DNA from: Plantago major
Lineage: Eukaryota > Streptophyta > Magnoliopsida > Lamiales > Plantaginaceae
Direction: 5' to 3'
Assembly: GCA_026545765.1 (NCBI GenBank)
Contig: CM048840.1
Coordinates: 15,318,765 to 15,382,764, forward strand
Length of the DNA: 64,000 bases
In this document: positions 1 through 11,368 of the stretch, piece by piece
Numbering within the stretch: the first letter of the stretch is position 1
Layout of the letters: the number at the start of each line of letters is the position of its first letter
Position numbers and translations under genes: made by a program
The notes under the pieces: generated by a model
Seen by the model: the letters and a program-made list of their open reading frames with translations, nothing else
The model's database searches: none
What the model was told of the DNA's origin: nothing

Positions 1-1370
1 TCTTGTCATGTCGACATTTTGTTTTGCGAGAAATTTCAAAGAATGACAGAGCATCAATTGTGGGAGATGCTATTGAATACATCAATGAGCTGAAAAGGAC
101 AGTGAATGAGCTAAAAAATCTTCTGGAAAGGAAGAGGTGTGCTAGGGAGAGGCTCAAGAGGCCTAAAGCAGAAGAAGAGGGCGTACTTGAACAGAACGGC
201 TCGAACTCGCCAGGTGACATGGAGCATCCTTTCAATGGCTCATCACTAAGGAGCTCATGGCTTCATAGGAAATCCAAGAACACTGAGGTTGATGTTCGTA
301 TCATAGACGATGAAGTGAACGTGAAGCTTGTTCAACAGAAGAGAGTCAATTGCCTGCTTTTCGTGTCGAGAGTTCTTGATGAACTCCAGCTTGATCTTCA
401 CCATGTTGCTGGAGGGCTTATTGGGGATTACTATAGCTTCTTGTTTAACTCCAAGGTACCTACTTTTCACAATGTTAACCTTATTCTTGATTTCTTGGCT
501 ATATCTGTAAATAATCTATTAATTATGTTGCAGATAAGCGAAGGTTCGATCGTGTATGCAAGTGCCATAGCTGACAAACTCATTGATGTTGTGGATAAGC
601 AGTATGCAGCCATTCCACCAACTAATAGCTATTAGGTAAGTTGAGAGTTCTTTACCTGATTCCTTTAACTATAATCGCTGCATCATATCAAGAAGATGTT
701 TAACGTATAAACAGTGTTTTTGGGCTCCTGATTGTGTACTTTGTTAACCAACACCAGCAGTCATACATCTTTACTTCAAACTCTACAGTCATCCAAGATT
801 TAGGCTAGCCAAAATACAGGTAGGTTGTTCGATAGAGAAAAAACTTACAAGATCATTGTAACGAGTTGAAGACCTTATGGTCTTACAAGATCTTAGCAGT
901 ATTATACCTTAAGAGCCTCTATAATCTATACAGTGCTTTGCATGAGAGCTTATGCAAACAAGAAAACCATTTTCATTTTCTTGGTTCAATAAGATGGAAA
1001 CTGTATTCGAGCATGTCAAATTATCGGCTTTCTGATTCATATCTTTTTCTCAATTTTCATATAAACTCTGTTATATGTATTTGAGAACTTATTTTGATTG
1101 GATAATTGGTATATGTTTGCTCTGTTTGTGATTGCAGAAAATAGGAGGGCCTTGTTTTGCATGGAGGGAGATATATGTAGGTGGCTGACACAGAATTCAC
1201 AAATTTGATCCTGTTAATTTTAATTTATCAGTAATTAGGTGTGATGTCAGGATTTAATCACTTTAACTATAATGTAATCCGATAATTACTTGATTAGCTA
1301 AGTTGATTCTCTAATTCAGGACTTCTTGCAGAAGAAACCTAGTTGAATTATTATATTCATAAAAAAGTTC
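1..1370 (+). repeat. Tandem segmental duplication, unit A (bHLH 3' half plus downstream DNA)
   Basis: Beyond the stop codon of copy A the sequence stays alignable with the region after copy B. The block near 890-960 matches 4235-4310, the block 1139-1200 (ending ggagatatatgtaggtggct) matches 4563-4625, and the block 1300-1360 (gttgattctctaa then agaagaaacctagtt) matches 5609-5655. So the duplication includes at least 0.7 kb of 3' flank. The left end lies outside the window. Unit A lacks the two insertions seen in unit B. Confidence 0.85.
42..635 (+). CDS. bHLH transcription factor, EAT1/bHLH10/89/91 type, copy A (3' part only)
   Basis: The gene enters from the left edge; two coding exons are visible, 42-455 and 534-635, joined across a GT-AG intron. 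The first starts at NDRASIVGDAIEYINELK, the second half of the helix-loop-helix. It continues through a basic stretch (ERKRCARERLKR) and a conserved SSWLHRKSKNTEVDVRI block, then an ACT-like C-terminal domain (DELQLDLHHVAGG, SEGSIVYASAIADKLIDVVDK) ending at TAG. These blocks are characteristic of Arabidopsis bHLH10, bHLH89 and bHLH91 and rice EAT1, nuclear factors of anther tapetum development. The DNA-binding basic region and N-terminus lie outside the window. The exon lengths (414 and 102 bp) are identical to those of copy B at 2523-3986, so the two are tandem duplicates. The reading frame is open throughout. Family assignment is strong; a tapetal role is inferred from the family. Confidence 0.88.
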   Translation, partial: NDRASIVGDAIEYINELKRTVNELKNLLERKRCARERLKRPKAEEEGVLEQNGSNSPGDMEHPFNGSSLRSSWLHRKSKNTEVDVRIIDDEVNVKLVQQKRVNCLLFVSRVLDELQLDLHHVAGGLIGDYYSFLFNSKVPTFHNVNLILDFLAISVNNLLIMLQISEGSIVYASAIADKLIDVVDKQYAAIPPTNSY

Positions 1371-2522
1371 TAATTTATCTGTTCAGTTGTTTTTCAGTTC
1401 ATTGTTTATTGGTTTATGATCAAATACTCTCTGTAATTCATTCATGAAAGTTAAAAGTTTTAATCTGTGTTATGATATGCCTCATTCTAACCGAAATTTC
1501 ATTCTGTCTGTCGAATAAATCGAGGATAACTTCTACGTATAACGTATAAACATCAAGGGATTCGGTTACGACTTGTGACATATACATATTTCAAAAGGTG
1601 TAAAAATGGATAATTACCATAACATGTCTCTCTTTGTACTGGAAATATTAAGAAACACGAAAAATGAAACAATATGAGATAGTAGGCCAGTTTTGGACTT
1701 TGATAGGACTGTTTTCATATCTTAACCAAGTCATGTGGTCCTATTGCTGTTCCAGTTTACACAGGATGATCTAACAAGTTTGTACAAAAGGGGAAAAAAA
1801 GAGAGAGATGTAAAATATCATCAAGATTTCATTAAAGTTTAATAATAATAATCTTTGCTTCAACTAACTATTTCAACCAATGATTTTAACTGATTGAGCA
1901 AACTAAACAAGTGATTATTTCAACAATATTACTGAAACAAAGTGCAAATTCAAGAAATCAGAAATCAACAAAAATGAAAGCATCTTTGAAGAACAATTTG
2001 TTCTACACTCATTAACTCACTGAACACATTCAGAAATGGACCTGGGAATCTCTTCCAGTGTAACAAACTTTCCAAATAAACATTAGAAAATAAAAAAGTA
2101 AATTAAAAAGAAAGCAAAATTTACCTGTGGCAATATACATACAGAGAATGAATTCAGTTACAGCCTTACAGGTCCCCCACACTCACCAACCAAATTCCAT
2201 ATTCAAAATAATCCTTTTCTTCTCCAAACATCACATTTTACATCTCTAATCCCTTCTCTTTTATGTATCTTGTTGTTGTATATCTTCATTTGGACATAAA
2301 GTTCAAATCTTTTTAGAGAACCCACCAAGAAAAGGTTAAAAACAAAACAAAATTATTAAAAAAGTTGATTTTTTTTTCTTTCTGCAAGCTGATTCCCTTA
2401 TTAGTACTGTCTGCTTTTCCATTATGAGTTCTTGTCTTTAACCTCCTCTTCTTCCTTTCTCTCTTTCAGGTTCACAGTTTAAGACTAGAGAGCTTTTGTC
2501 CAAAGAAACTAAAACAACAAAA
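1371..2522. other. Intergenic and 5' flank of bHLH copy B
   Basis: This is AT-rich sequence with no credible coding region. The last 120 bp are pyrimidine-rich and include a possible acceptor (tttcag at about 2464-2469), so the leader of copy B may contain an intron. I see no clear repeat or transposon end here. Confidence 0.5.
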
Positions 2523-3986
2523 ATGAATTATGATGAACAAAGTTCTTGTTTTGAAATGGATGAGCAACAGACCTACTCTCAAAATCTTGAAATAGACCTC
2601 CAAAATCAAGAAATGCAGAGGATGATTGACCATCACAACACCTTCAACAATGGGAATGGAACAGACCATTTCCAAAATGGTATTTTCACTGAAGCCCTCT
2701 ACCCTATAACACCTGATTTCTACAACATGTTTCTTCTCCCTGGATGTTCCACTTCAGCTTTCCTTCCAAATTCCAACTCAATGAACTTTAACTTTCCGGT
2801 CGCAGCGGAAGGGGGCTTCCGATGGGGTGTTTATGTTTACTGCTGATGAAATGAATGATAAGCATTATACTACTGAGAGGAAACATGTTAAGCAGCATTC
2901 TGAGAAGCATAGGAGAGTTCAGTTGAATGGAAAGTATAAGACTCTGAGGAAACTCATTCCACAACCTACCAAGGTATAACAACTTTCTGTCCTCTTTCTG
3001 AAAATCCCTATTCATGTTCGGTTTCGATGAATATGTTTGTCATATTGTGATATGTGAGTGTGAAAATGTATTGTTATCTGTAATCAAACTATTTGGAGAT
3101 GCAGACTAGTTTGTGTATGTTATATGCCTTTTACTTTCGAGTTGTAGCGTTTTAAATTTGGCACAAATGTTAACTCGTTGTTGATGTTCTTAATTTTTTG
3201 GAACTTACTAAAATGTAGAATACATTTAGATGGACTAGTAATGATGCATTTAGATGAACTTATCAAGAATAATAAAATTATATGAAAAAAACTGATGATG
3301 ACATGATGGTAGTAAACTGTAAACTAGCAATGTTACGTTGTTCTCTTTTGGATCTTCTTGACATGTTGAACATTTTGTTCTGCGAGAAAAATCAAAGAAT
3401 GATAGAGCATCAATTGTGGGAGATGCTATTGAATACATCAATGAGCTGAAAAGGACAGTGAATGAGCTAAAAGATCGTATGGAAAGGAAAAGGTGTGCCA
3501 GGGAGAGGCTCAAGAGGCCTAAAGCAGAAGAAGAGGGTGTATTTGAACAGAACGGCTCGAACTTGCCAGGTGACATGGAGCATCCTTTCAATGGCTCATC
3601 ACTGAGGAGCTCATGGCTTCATAGGAAATCCAAGAACACTGAGGTTGATGTTCGTATCATAGATGACGAAGTGAACGTAAAGCTTGTTCAACAGAGGAGA
3701 GTCAATTGCCTGCTTTCCATGTCGAGAGTTCTTGATGAACTCCAGCTTGATCTTCACCTTGTTTCTGGAGGGCTCATTGGGGATTACTATAACTTCTTGT
3801 TTAACTCCAAGGTAATTTTCACATGTTAACCTTATTCTTGATGTCTTTTCAATATCTGTTAATAATCTGTTAATTCTGTTTCAGATAAGTGAAGGTTCAA
3901 TTGTGTATGCAAGTGCCATAGCTGACAAACTCATTGATGTTGTGGATAAGCAGTATGCAGCCATTCCACCAACTGATAGCTATTAG
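2523..3986 (+). CDS. bHLH transcription factor, EAT1/bHLH10/89/91 type, copy B (frame disrupted in exon 1)
   Basis: There are three exons: 2523-2973, 3398-3811 and 3885-3986 (TAG stop). I chose the ATG at 2523 (MNYDEQSSCFEMDEQQ) because no ATG lies in frame upstream before a stop. Exon 1 carries an Asn/Gln-rich acidic N-terminus, then the basic region and helix 1 (EKHRRVQLNGKYKTLRKLIP). Exon 2 carries helix 2 and the middle region. Exon 3 ends the ACT-like domain (YASAIADKLIDVVDKQY). Exon 1 is 451 bp where a multiple of three is needed. The frame is lost at a run of five G (2811-2815): the N-terminal frame runs into a stop near 2846, while the basic region is in the +1 frame. One G fewer would restore a protein of about 320 residues, short for this family. 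Either this is a real pseudogenizing insertion or a homopolymer error in the assembly. Family call is strong; functionality is uncertain. Confidence 0.82.
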
Positions 3987-4369
3987 GTAAGTTGAGAATC
4001 CTTTACTTGATTCCTTTAGCTATAATCGCCGCATCATCTCGTGGAGACGTTTCTTCAACGGTACTTTTAGCTCCTGATTGTTTACTTGTAACCAACATAT
4101 ACAGTCATAGATCTTTACTTCAAACTCTAGAGTCTAGAGCTATCCAATTTAGACTGGCAAAAATACAGGTACACTGCTCGATAGCGAAAAAAACTTACAA
4201 GACCATTATAAAGAGTTGAAGACCTTCTGGTCTTACAAGATCTTAGCAGTACTACATCTTAAGAGCCTCTATAATCTATGCAGTGCTTTGCATGAGAGCT
4301 TATGCAAACAGGAAAACAATTTTCTTTTTCTTGCTTTCTGATTCATGTCTTGTTAACTGCTTGAAGTTT

Positions 4370-4462
4370 GGATATTTACTCTTAGCACCCCCATATTTCT
4401 GACAAATAGCATACAACCCTCAGTTTAAGAAACTTATCTTATGCTCAAAATTGTTGACTCAT
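4370..4462. mobile_element. Short insertion related to the terminal repeat of the adjacent Mutator-like element
   Basis: Unit A runs straight from the sequence around 1025 to the tatctttttctcaatttt block; unit B has about 90 extra bases here. The extra bases end in tgctcaaaattgttgac and contain agcatacaaccctcagttta. Both resemble the left terminal repeat of the element at 4704-5587 (cattcataccc, actgtttaaacaatta, acccaaaatcgttgacc). It looks like a solitary terminal fragment of the same family. The boundaries are approximate. Confidence 0.5.
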
Positions 4463-4703
4463 ATCTTTTTCTCAATTTTCATTTAAATTCTGCTTATATA
4501 TACTCTGAGAACTTAATTTTGATTGAATAATTGGTATTTGTGTGTTCTGTTATTTGATTGCAGAAAATAGGAGGCCTTGTTCTGCATGGAGGGAGATATA
4601 TGTAGGTGGCTGACACTGAATTTACAAATTTGACCCTGTTAATTATAAGTAATTAGGACGTGTGATGTCAGTATTAATCACCTAAACTATACTGTAATCG
4701 GAT

Positions 4704-5587
4704 AAGACCTCTGCATTATGCTTCAATTACAGATTCATACCCACTGTTTAAACAATTACATTTACACCCAAAATCGTTGACCAACATTAAAGTTTCATTT
4801 TTTAGAAAAAAGAAAAGATAAAATAAATTGTAAAATAAAACTTAATGGAAAAATAAAATTATAATTGTATGTTTTATTACAATAGGGTCCCTTATGTTTG
4901 AAATTATACAAAATATACCAATACTAAATTTTACTCATATTATCATCCAACACCATATTTGAAATCAACCCTCAAATAATTCGAAAATTCAACAAACTCT
5001 CCCACGTTTAATTATTTAGGAAGAAAACAAAAAAGAAAAAAATTGTCCGGAGCTCCGGTCAACGGACCGGAGCTCCGGCCAGAACTTCCATCTTCCATGG
5101 AAGCTCTGTTCGGAGCTTCCATGGAAGCTGGAACACGAGCTTCCATGGAAGCTCCGTATGGAGCTTCCATTTTTTGAGAAAATAATATAAAAAAAAAAAT
5201 AGAAGAAGATGGTGTAGGAAGCCCAATTCCGTCCAAGCTTCCATGGTGGTTGTTCGTGGTGATGGTGAAGAAGGGTGAAGCCGTGGTGGAGATGGTGGTG
5301 GAATTAGAAGTGAGGTGTTTTGGAGAAGGAGAAATTTTGGAGAAGAATGAAAATTGAGGGTTTAAAATGTGAATTGGTTAAATAAATAATTTGAATGATT
5401 AAAAAGAAATGATAAAATAGAAAAGAAAAATAAAGATAATGATAAAATAAAATAAAAAGAGGGAATCTTTGACTTTTTGGGTTTATATGTAATTACTTTG
5501 AAAACGTAAGAGAGGGTTTTATAATTGTTCAAACAACAGATATCAATCTGTAAAGTGACCATGTTGGAGGGGTGGGTTTTGTAATTA
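4704..5587. mobile_element. Mutator-like non-autonomous element with long imperfect terminal inverted repeats
   Basis: This segment is missing from the duplicate copy A, where the flanks are contiguous. The left end (ttacagattcatacccact then gtttaaacaattacattt) reappears in reverse complement at the right end (ttacagattgatatctgtt then gtttgaacaattataaaac). Similarity continues inward for about 100 bp, typical of Mutator-like elements. The interior (5045-5175) has clustered repeats of gagcttccatggaagct and ggagctccgg palindromes, then a GC-richer stretch with gatggtggtg repeats (5250-5320). Short open frames in it follow from the repeats. No transposase is present. The target duplication could not be set with confidence, so the ends are accurate to about 10 bp. 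Confidence 0.68.
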
Positions 5588-5669
5588 TCTGTTACTTTAT
5601 TAGCTATGTTGATTCTCTAATAACTAATTCAGTTGCAGAAGAAATCTAGTTTAATCATTATATTCATTA

Positions 5670-6915
5670 TTTCTTTTTACACTAAGTATGATTAGGACAT
5701 AGGATTAACATAATTATTTTATTGTACGCGGAAATTAGAAGTAAATTAATTTTCAAACACATATTTCATCATTGAGTAATTGTTAATTATTTTATAAATG
5801 GGATGCGGAGAAAGAGAAAATCATTTGGGGAATTTAAGATTTCATTTCATTTTCTCCACATAATATGTATAGTACTTTTACATAGTAATGATGTTCAGTG
5901 ATATTTGCTTCCTTTATCCAATACATGGAATTTCCTACTACTGAAAATCTAAATGAAAAAGACATCGAACTCAAATTGCTTGATCTCATAAGCAGACAAT
6001 GAGAATTACTTGCATTGCTAGTCAATTAGTTGTTCCTAATTTTTGTACTCTTTATCCAAGTCCTTCATCAATGCTACTTTACTACTCCATTGGTACCAAC
6101 ATATTCTAAATATTTGATTTTCAATCTAAAAACAATTATTTCAAATCATATGGTTTATTCTTTGTGACCTTAAAACCGTATTAGATTTATCATAAGAATG
6201 ATCAAACGAAATAAAAGGAGATCGAGGGCCTGCCCTGTTGAGGCAGATATGATTACATGTTCTTTTATCTGCAAACCAAATTGCAACGTTTGTTTCTTAT
6301 GTTCCTCCAAAGGTAATTTTTGGTGAAATAAATTCTTTAGCTGCACAAGGAGAGGAGAGAGTCGGTCATACATTACGTATGCAAATATTTAGAACCAATC
6401 CTCTTTGTTGTTAGCAATTCTGACGACAGCTTTGACAGTGATTTTATTAATTTGATTGTATATATATAACTATGCCGGATTATTTAGAATTTACAGGCTA
6501 TTCATTCTTGTACATATTCATGTGAACACCGTTCTTTTACCATGATACATCCAGTAATGGTCAAAATATATACTCCCATGACCTATCAACTATATTCATT
6601 TGAACCATCTAATGAGTTTCGAGTTGGATCCACTTTGATATTGTTTAGAACACTCCAACCACTAACTGATTCACATACTACTTTTGAAGAGAACTTACAA
6701 GGATTGATAATGCTATAAAAGTGTAAATTTTCCTTCAACAACTCTAGAATAAAGTGATTATTTGACCAACTGTAAAAACTACGTACTATGGACAATTTTG
6801 TCCAAGCGACTCTTATCAAACTTGTGATTTGTTCTTTAATGGAAAGTTTTTCGCGTGCGTTGGAAAGACAGTTTTAATGGTTGGGACTTACTTTTTATGG
6901 GATTTATTAGACCCT
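5670..6915. other. Intergenic, nothing recognised
   Basis: This is AT-rich DNA between the bHLH duplication and a small palindromic element. The open frames here are short and carry no recognisable motif. Confidence 0.5.
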
Positions 6916-7014
6916 GGGGTGCTATCACTGGTATCGCCTCTCACTGTAGCAATGGGTTCAATGTGGGACTCACATGCTACAGTGATGAGTGATACCCGTG
7001 GTAGCAAGCACCCC
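6916..7014. mobile_element. Small palindromic MITE-like element
   Basis: The left half (ggggtgctatcactggtatc then ctcactgtagca) pairs with the right half read in reverse (ggggtgcttgctaccacggg then tatcactcatcactgtagca). This gives an imperfect inverted repeat of about 40 bp on each side of a short spacer. I could not see a clean target duplication, so the superfamily is open. It lies 360 bp upstream of the RFC3-like start codon. Confidence 0.5.
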
Positions 7015-7373
7015 TTTCCTTCTTGTGGATGGAGATTATCTTATGTCATGACTCGAGAATCTATCATGTAGCAAATATAACGGTGTGCAAATAAAATTAT
7101 TGTGGGAAAAGAGCACACAAGAATAGCAACAGCACCTAAATCCAAACAGATATATAGAAATGGTTTAACAGTAAGAAACAGCTTGGTTACGTTGTAACAT
7201 CATTCTCCTAACAGAAAACAGCAGCCTGTCCTTGGTAATTAGTAATTACCGCCATTCCTCGTAATATACGACGACAAAGTATATACCCCAGAAACATAAT
7301 AATCAATAATCCCCTTTCTTCATCACAACAAACTTACTCCAAGAATTTCCACTTTATCCTACAAGAATATACC

Positions 7374-10300
7374 ATGCCAAGTCCTCCGATACCACGCGCT
7401 ATATCTGCTCCAGACATAACCAGTCCGGCTTCTCCTAACAGGCTACTCCGAACAACACGCTCGACTGGATCACCTATCATTTCCTGGCCTCACAAAGTCG
7501 GCCAATACGTCACAGTCAAGAAAAAAAAGAAACCAGGGCTCAGAGAAGAGGATCTCCAGGAGTTCAACAGAAGAAATGCACTCGAGAGGGGTAGTTCGAG
7601 TAGCCCTTACTACAAGGGCTTGATAGACTACACACTGGGTATTAATAGAGAAAAGTTGACAGGAACAAGTCCTGGAAGAGAAAGATATGCTCCTAGTGTC
7701 ATGAGTACGGCTTCGAAAACGAGTTTCGTTGTCAAAGTGCAGGAATGGGGTACTTCCTGTTTTACCTCAAAAAGGATCGAGAAGAACTCATCTTCATCGG
7801 GCCCTTCTTGGACCAAAAACTCACATGAAACTAGAAGTTCATTAAGAGCATTAGAGAGAGTGGTGTTTGAAACAGATGTAAAGAGTAAGACCAAGAATGA
7901 GATGGGATCAGAAAAGAAAAAAGTCAGGTTTCCTGCGATGAAGGATGATACCATCACTACAGCTGAGAATGAGAAGCCATTGAGGGAGAGAGATTCTGAA
8001 ATACCAGCGATGTCGCCAGGTATGCTGCCAGTAACTCCACCTACTGCAGCTCCGCCAGAATCCTCACCATATCCTCTGCCAGAGATAACCTCACCACAAA
8101 TACCCATTGAAAATTCAGAAACGCAGACATCAACACACTTACCACAGCCACAAGAACCGCCACCAGTGGTGCAAGAACCCGCATCTCAGAGCCAATCTGC
8201 TGAACTTATTCATGAAAACACACAGACAACTACAATCAAAACTGAGATAGAATACAAGTGGGCAGACACGTATAGACCTTCTTGCTTGCAAGAATTTATT
8301 TGCAACAAGGGAGAGGCTATTTCGCTACTGAGCATGATAAAAAAATGGGACCGTAAACTAGAGAATTGTGGTCATTTCATATTTGAAGGAAACCCAGGGG
8401 TCGGTAAGAGAACCATGATCTGGGCTCTGCTTAGAGAAGCCTTTGGTCAAGATAAAGTGCAGGTACATATCACAATCAAACTCTCATCTTTACTGAAGGA
8501 ACACAGATGTAAATTCACATAATTAATTCTACTAGTATCGCAGGTAACAACACTATTAGTATAACATGAAAACCGATACCAACGTTAATGATTATGTTCA
8601 AGAAGAAACTGTATGACGTGCTCTAAACTATTTCACTCTTGTATTTGACTATCCACAGGCAAGAGAAGAATGCAAGAAGTTTTACTTGAAGGTAAATTCC
8701 ACATTTTGAACCTTTTCATATCCATGCCATTGCCATCTCAGTTAGTTACTTGACAAGTAATACAAAGAGGAGAATTTTAGATTTAAGCACAAAACCACCA
8801 AATAAACCAAAGGTTCTTAGCATCAGAAGTCATAAACTGGAAGGACTGGTTATTCTGTACAGTTTTCAACTATAAAAAGCATTACTTTAAGAATTCTGTT
8901 ACTAGTTTCATCTAGTTTGCTTAACTAGATTCATATATCAAAAGAAGGCATTATTAAATTTAGGGTGCTATCGCTATTCTGCTTAACCATAGACCTCATA
9001 TACAGGGAGAAGAAGTGAGCAGCATCTTTGTAAATTTAATGGTATCACAGCACCATATTGAAGTTAACCTTTCTGAACTTGGTGGTTATGAGAAGCATGT
9101 CATTGTTGAATTAATCAAAGAAAACAATGAGATCCTGGACAACTCATTTTCCACCAATAAACAGAACTGCAAAGGTATCACCAATTCTTAAAGCAAATAT
9201 AGCATTTCCAACATGCATACAAATGACACATCATGCTGAACACATGCACCATGCAGCTATTATTCTATATGAGGCGGACAGACTATCCACTGATGCCCTG
9301 TCATACATCAAGTGGATGCTAGAAAAGTTTAAAGGAAAAAACAAGATCTTCTTCTGCTGTAGCGATGCCAGAAAACTCCAGGCCATAAAGCCATTATGCA
9401 CATATGTTCAACTCCTTGAACCTTCAACTGAAGAGGTGGCTAGCTGTTCTATACTTCTAGGTTCCTAATCGATTAAAAATTCGACCATATCACTTGCTTC
9501 TAGGGTTTGCCTTATATCAATGAGAATCATGTCTTCTACAGATACTCGATGTACTGACATTCATTGCACAAAAAGAAGGAATCCAGTTACCCCAGCAGCT
9601 GGCATATAAATTTGCTAACAATGCCAAGAACAATCTTCGACAAGCTATAAGATCCTTCGAAGCAACTTGGCACTTCAGGTAATTTCCACCAATGAACAGA
9701 AAATTATTTAATATTGGTAGTTGTATTTTGTCTTTCGACCATTTTATGAGTCAATCATTCCACTGAGATTTTTCATTTTTTATACCTTGTCTGTGCAATG
9801 AAGTGGCTGTTGTGCTTCTCTAAAGGAAGATCAGGAGATCAAAACTGGGTGGGAAGATAAAATAGCAACAATTGCTAAGAATGTCATAGAAGAGCAAAGC
9901 CCAAAGCAGTACGTAACAATCAACTTACTTTCATACTTGCTCCTTACAAGGGTAACTCCATAAAAATGCATCATCTGCTTCTTGACAGGCTTTATCACAT
10001 CCGTGGAGAGCTTCAAAATCTAATAGAGCACAACGTAGCCCCGGAGTTCATATTCCAAGTAAAAAAACCTTCTAATTTCATGCTTACTATCAATCAAATG
10101 ATCTTGTATTAACCAATAATTCTATGCTTAACAGTCTCTAAAGGACGAGCTGAAGAAAATTCTGCCAAGACATTATGAACCACAATTTGACAACCTATAT
10201 GAAGAATATCAAGTAGTACATGAAAAGACCGGTTTTGTTTATCTTCCTACAGACTGCTTGCAATTAAAAGAAAAGCTATATCATGGGTGGCTAATAAAAT

Positions 10301-10880
10301 TTCTTGTTTTCAGAAAAATCATGCAATTAAGAGATACTTGGCTTCAGCACATCAGCTAGAAGAACTCGGTAAAAGGCAAAACGATCAACGAAAAAACGTC
10401 CACCAGTTTATGAGGATTGAAGGTGAGATAAGTCCTAAACTCCAACAATACTTGTATAGACATGATATTATTCCCAATATGGTTGAGTCCTCATGTCTCC
10501 ATAAAAAAAATACCGCCTTCTCGTTCAATGAATTATTCTATTTATTTATGTAAACCTTAATGAGCTTCCCATGAGATATTGATGGCATCAAATAGCAGAA
10601 ACATAATTTTCACTTCTAACAGCTATTATTAGGCCACACAGTCAGACAGCATCGATTACCAAAATATAACACAAAGAAAATCAGAAGAAAATATTGTTCA
10701 GCTTAATATCTGCCAAAGTACAAGCTGTACTTGTTAAAGCATGCATCTTCCTCAGTCAGTTGAGACTGGAAGCTAAACATGATGCAATATTAACTCACAT
10801 TTATTCCACATTCAGAGTTCATAGCAAGATTCATGAGTTGGTACAAGTGTCTGGTCAAGGAGTCTGATGCAGTCCGGTGA
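7374..10880 (+). CDS. Replication factor C subunit 3-like AAA+ clamp-loader protein with long N-terminal extension
   Basis: There are ten exons with GT-AG borders and consistent phases: 7374-8462, 8659-8691, 9006-9174, 9257-9435, 9542-9678, 9804-9908, 9989-10058, 10135-10212, 10314-10422 and 10816-10880. The first 300 residues are a Ser/Pro-rich extension, with PPTAAPPESSPYPLP near residues 221-235. The clamp-loader core then begins at KWADTYRPSCLQEFI. Walker A is GNPGVGKRT, where the family usually has GKT or GKS. Walker B is AIILYEADRLS, with Glu-Ala-Asp where RFC3 has Glu-Val-Asp. The sensor-1 region reads FFCCSDARKLQAIKPLC and lacks the SRC arginine-finger motif of canonical RFC small subunits. 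The C-terminal collar helices end FIARFMSWYKCLVKESDAVR. The protein is thus an RFC3 paralogue found in plants rather than the housekeeping RFC3. A role in loading a sliding clamp is inferred only, and ATPase competence is doubtful. Confidence 0.85.
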
Positions 10881-11360
10881 AGCTACTGTGATAGCTTTAT
10901 TTGCTGTGCTTTGTACAAGATCAAAGTTAAAGACAACATTTCGTTGCAAAATGCGTGTAATTTTCTATCATAAAATAAGACAGAGAACTAACATTTTTGG
11001 TTCTCTACCATGTGAACATGTATGTATAAAAAACCATTCATGGTGGTGAAAGGTTATGCAGGATTATTTCTTATTCCATGTAGGAAATTTCTATTTCCTT
11101 CAGAAACTTGTAAATAATTTTAACCATGACTGACTAGTGAAACCTTTATGCACGACATTGGATTTCACTTGCCGGTCTCATCTGGTTAATGCACAAAGAT
11201 ATAACTTGCATAGATTGACCTGCAAAACTCCTTGGTCTCTCATTTTCTCTTTTAATTTGGTGAATAACCTGTATGTTTTCGTATTACCATCGCTCAGAGC
11301 ACTTGAAACTAACTGCTCTCCGCCCTTCATTGCTCAATGCTGAAATTAATACATGGGAAG
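10881..11360. other. 3' flank of the RFC3-like gene
   Basis: This is presumably the 3' UTR and spacer. The open frames here have no recognisable domain. Confidence 0.45.
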
Positions 11361-11368
11361 GCAGCAGA

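Larger units (their letters stand above)
3354..5665 (+). repeat. Tandem segmental duplication, unit B (expanded by two insertions)
   Basis: This is the partner of the segment at 1-1370. It is about 0.9 kb longer because of an insertion of roughly 90 bp (about 4370-4462) and one of about 880 bp (about 4704-5587); see those entries. Exons are highly similar between the units, including identical exon lengths and splice sites. The duplication is therefore fairly recent, and both insertions are younger than it or were lost from unit A. Confidence 0.82.

Noticed and set aside
2496-2522. An earlier TTG start for bHLH copy B
   Set aside because: Nuclear plant genes start at ATG in almost all cases, and the ATG at 2523 begins a family-like N-terminus.
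5012-5244. Two overlapping minus-strand frames with repeated SMEAP-type words
   Set aside because: The words come from the palindromic gagcttccatggaagct repeats inside the Mutator-like element, not from a protein under selection.
7628-8107. 160-codon minus-strand frame in the first exon of the RFC3-like gene
   Set aside because: It is the mirror of a Ser/Pro-rich coding exon on the plus strand, which has full splice and motif support.
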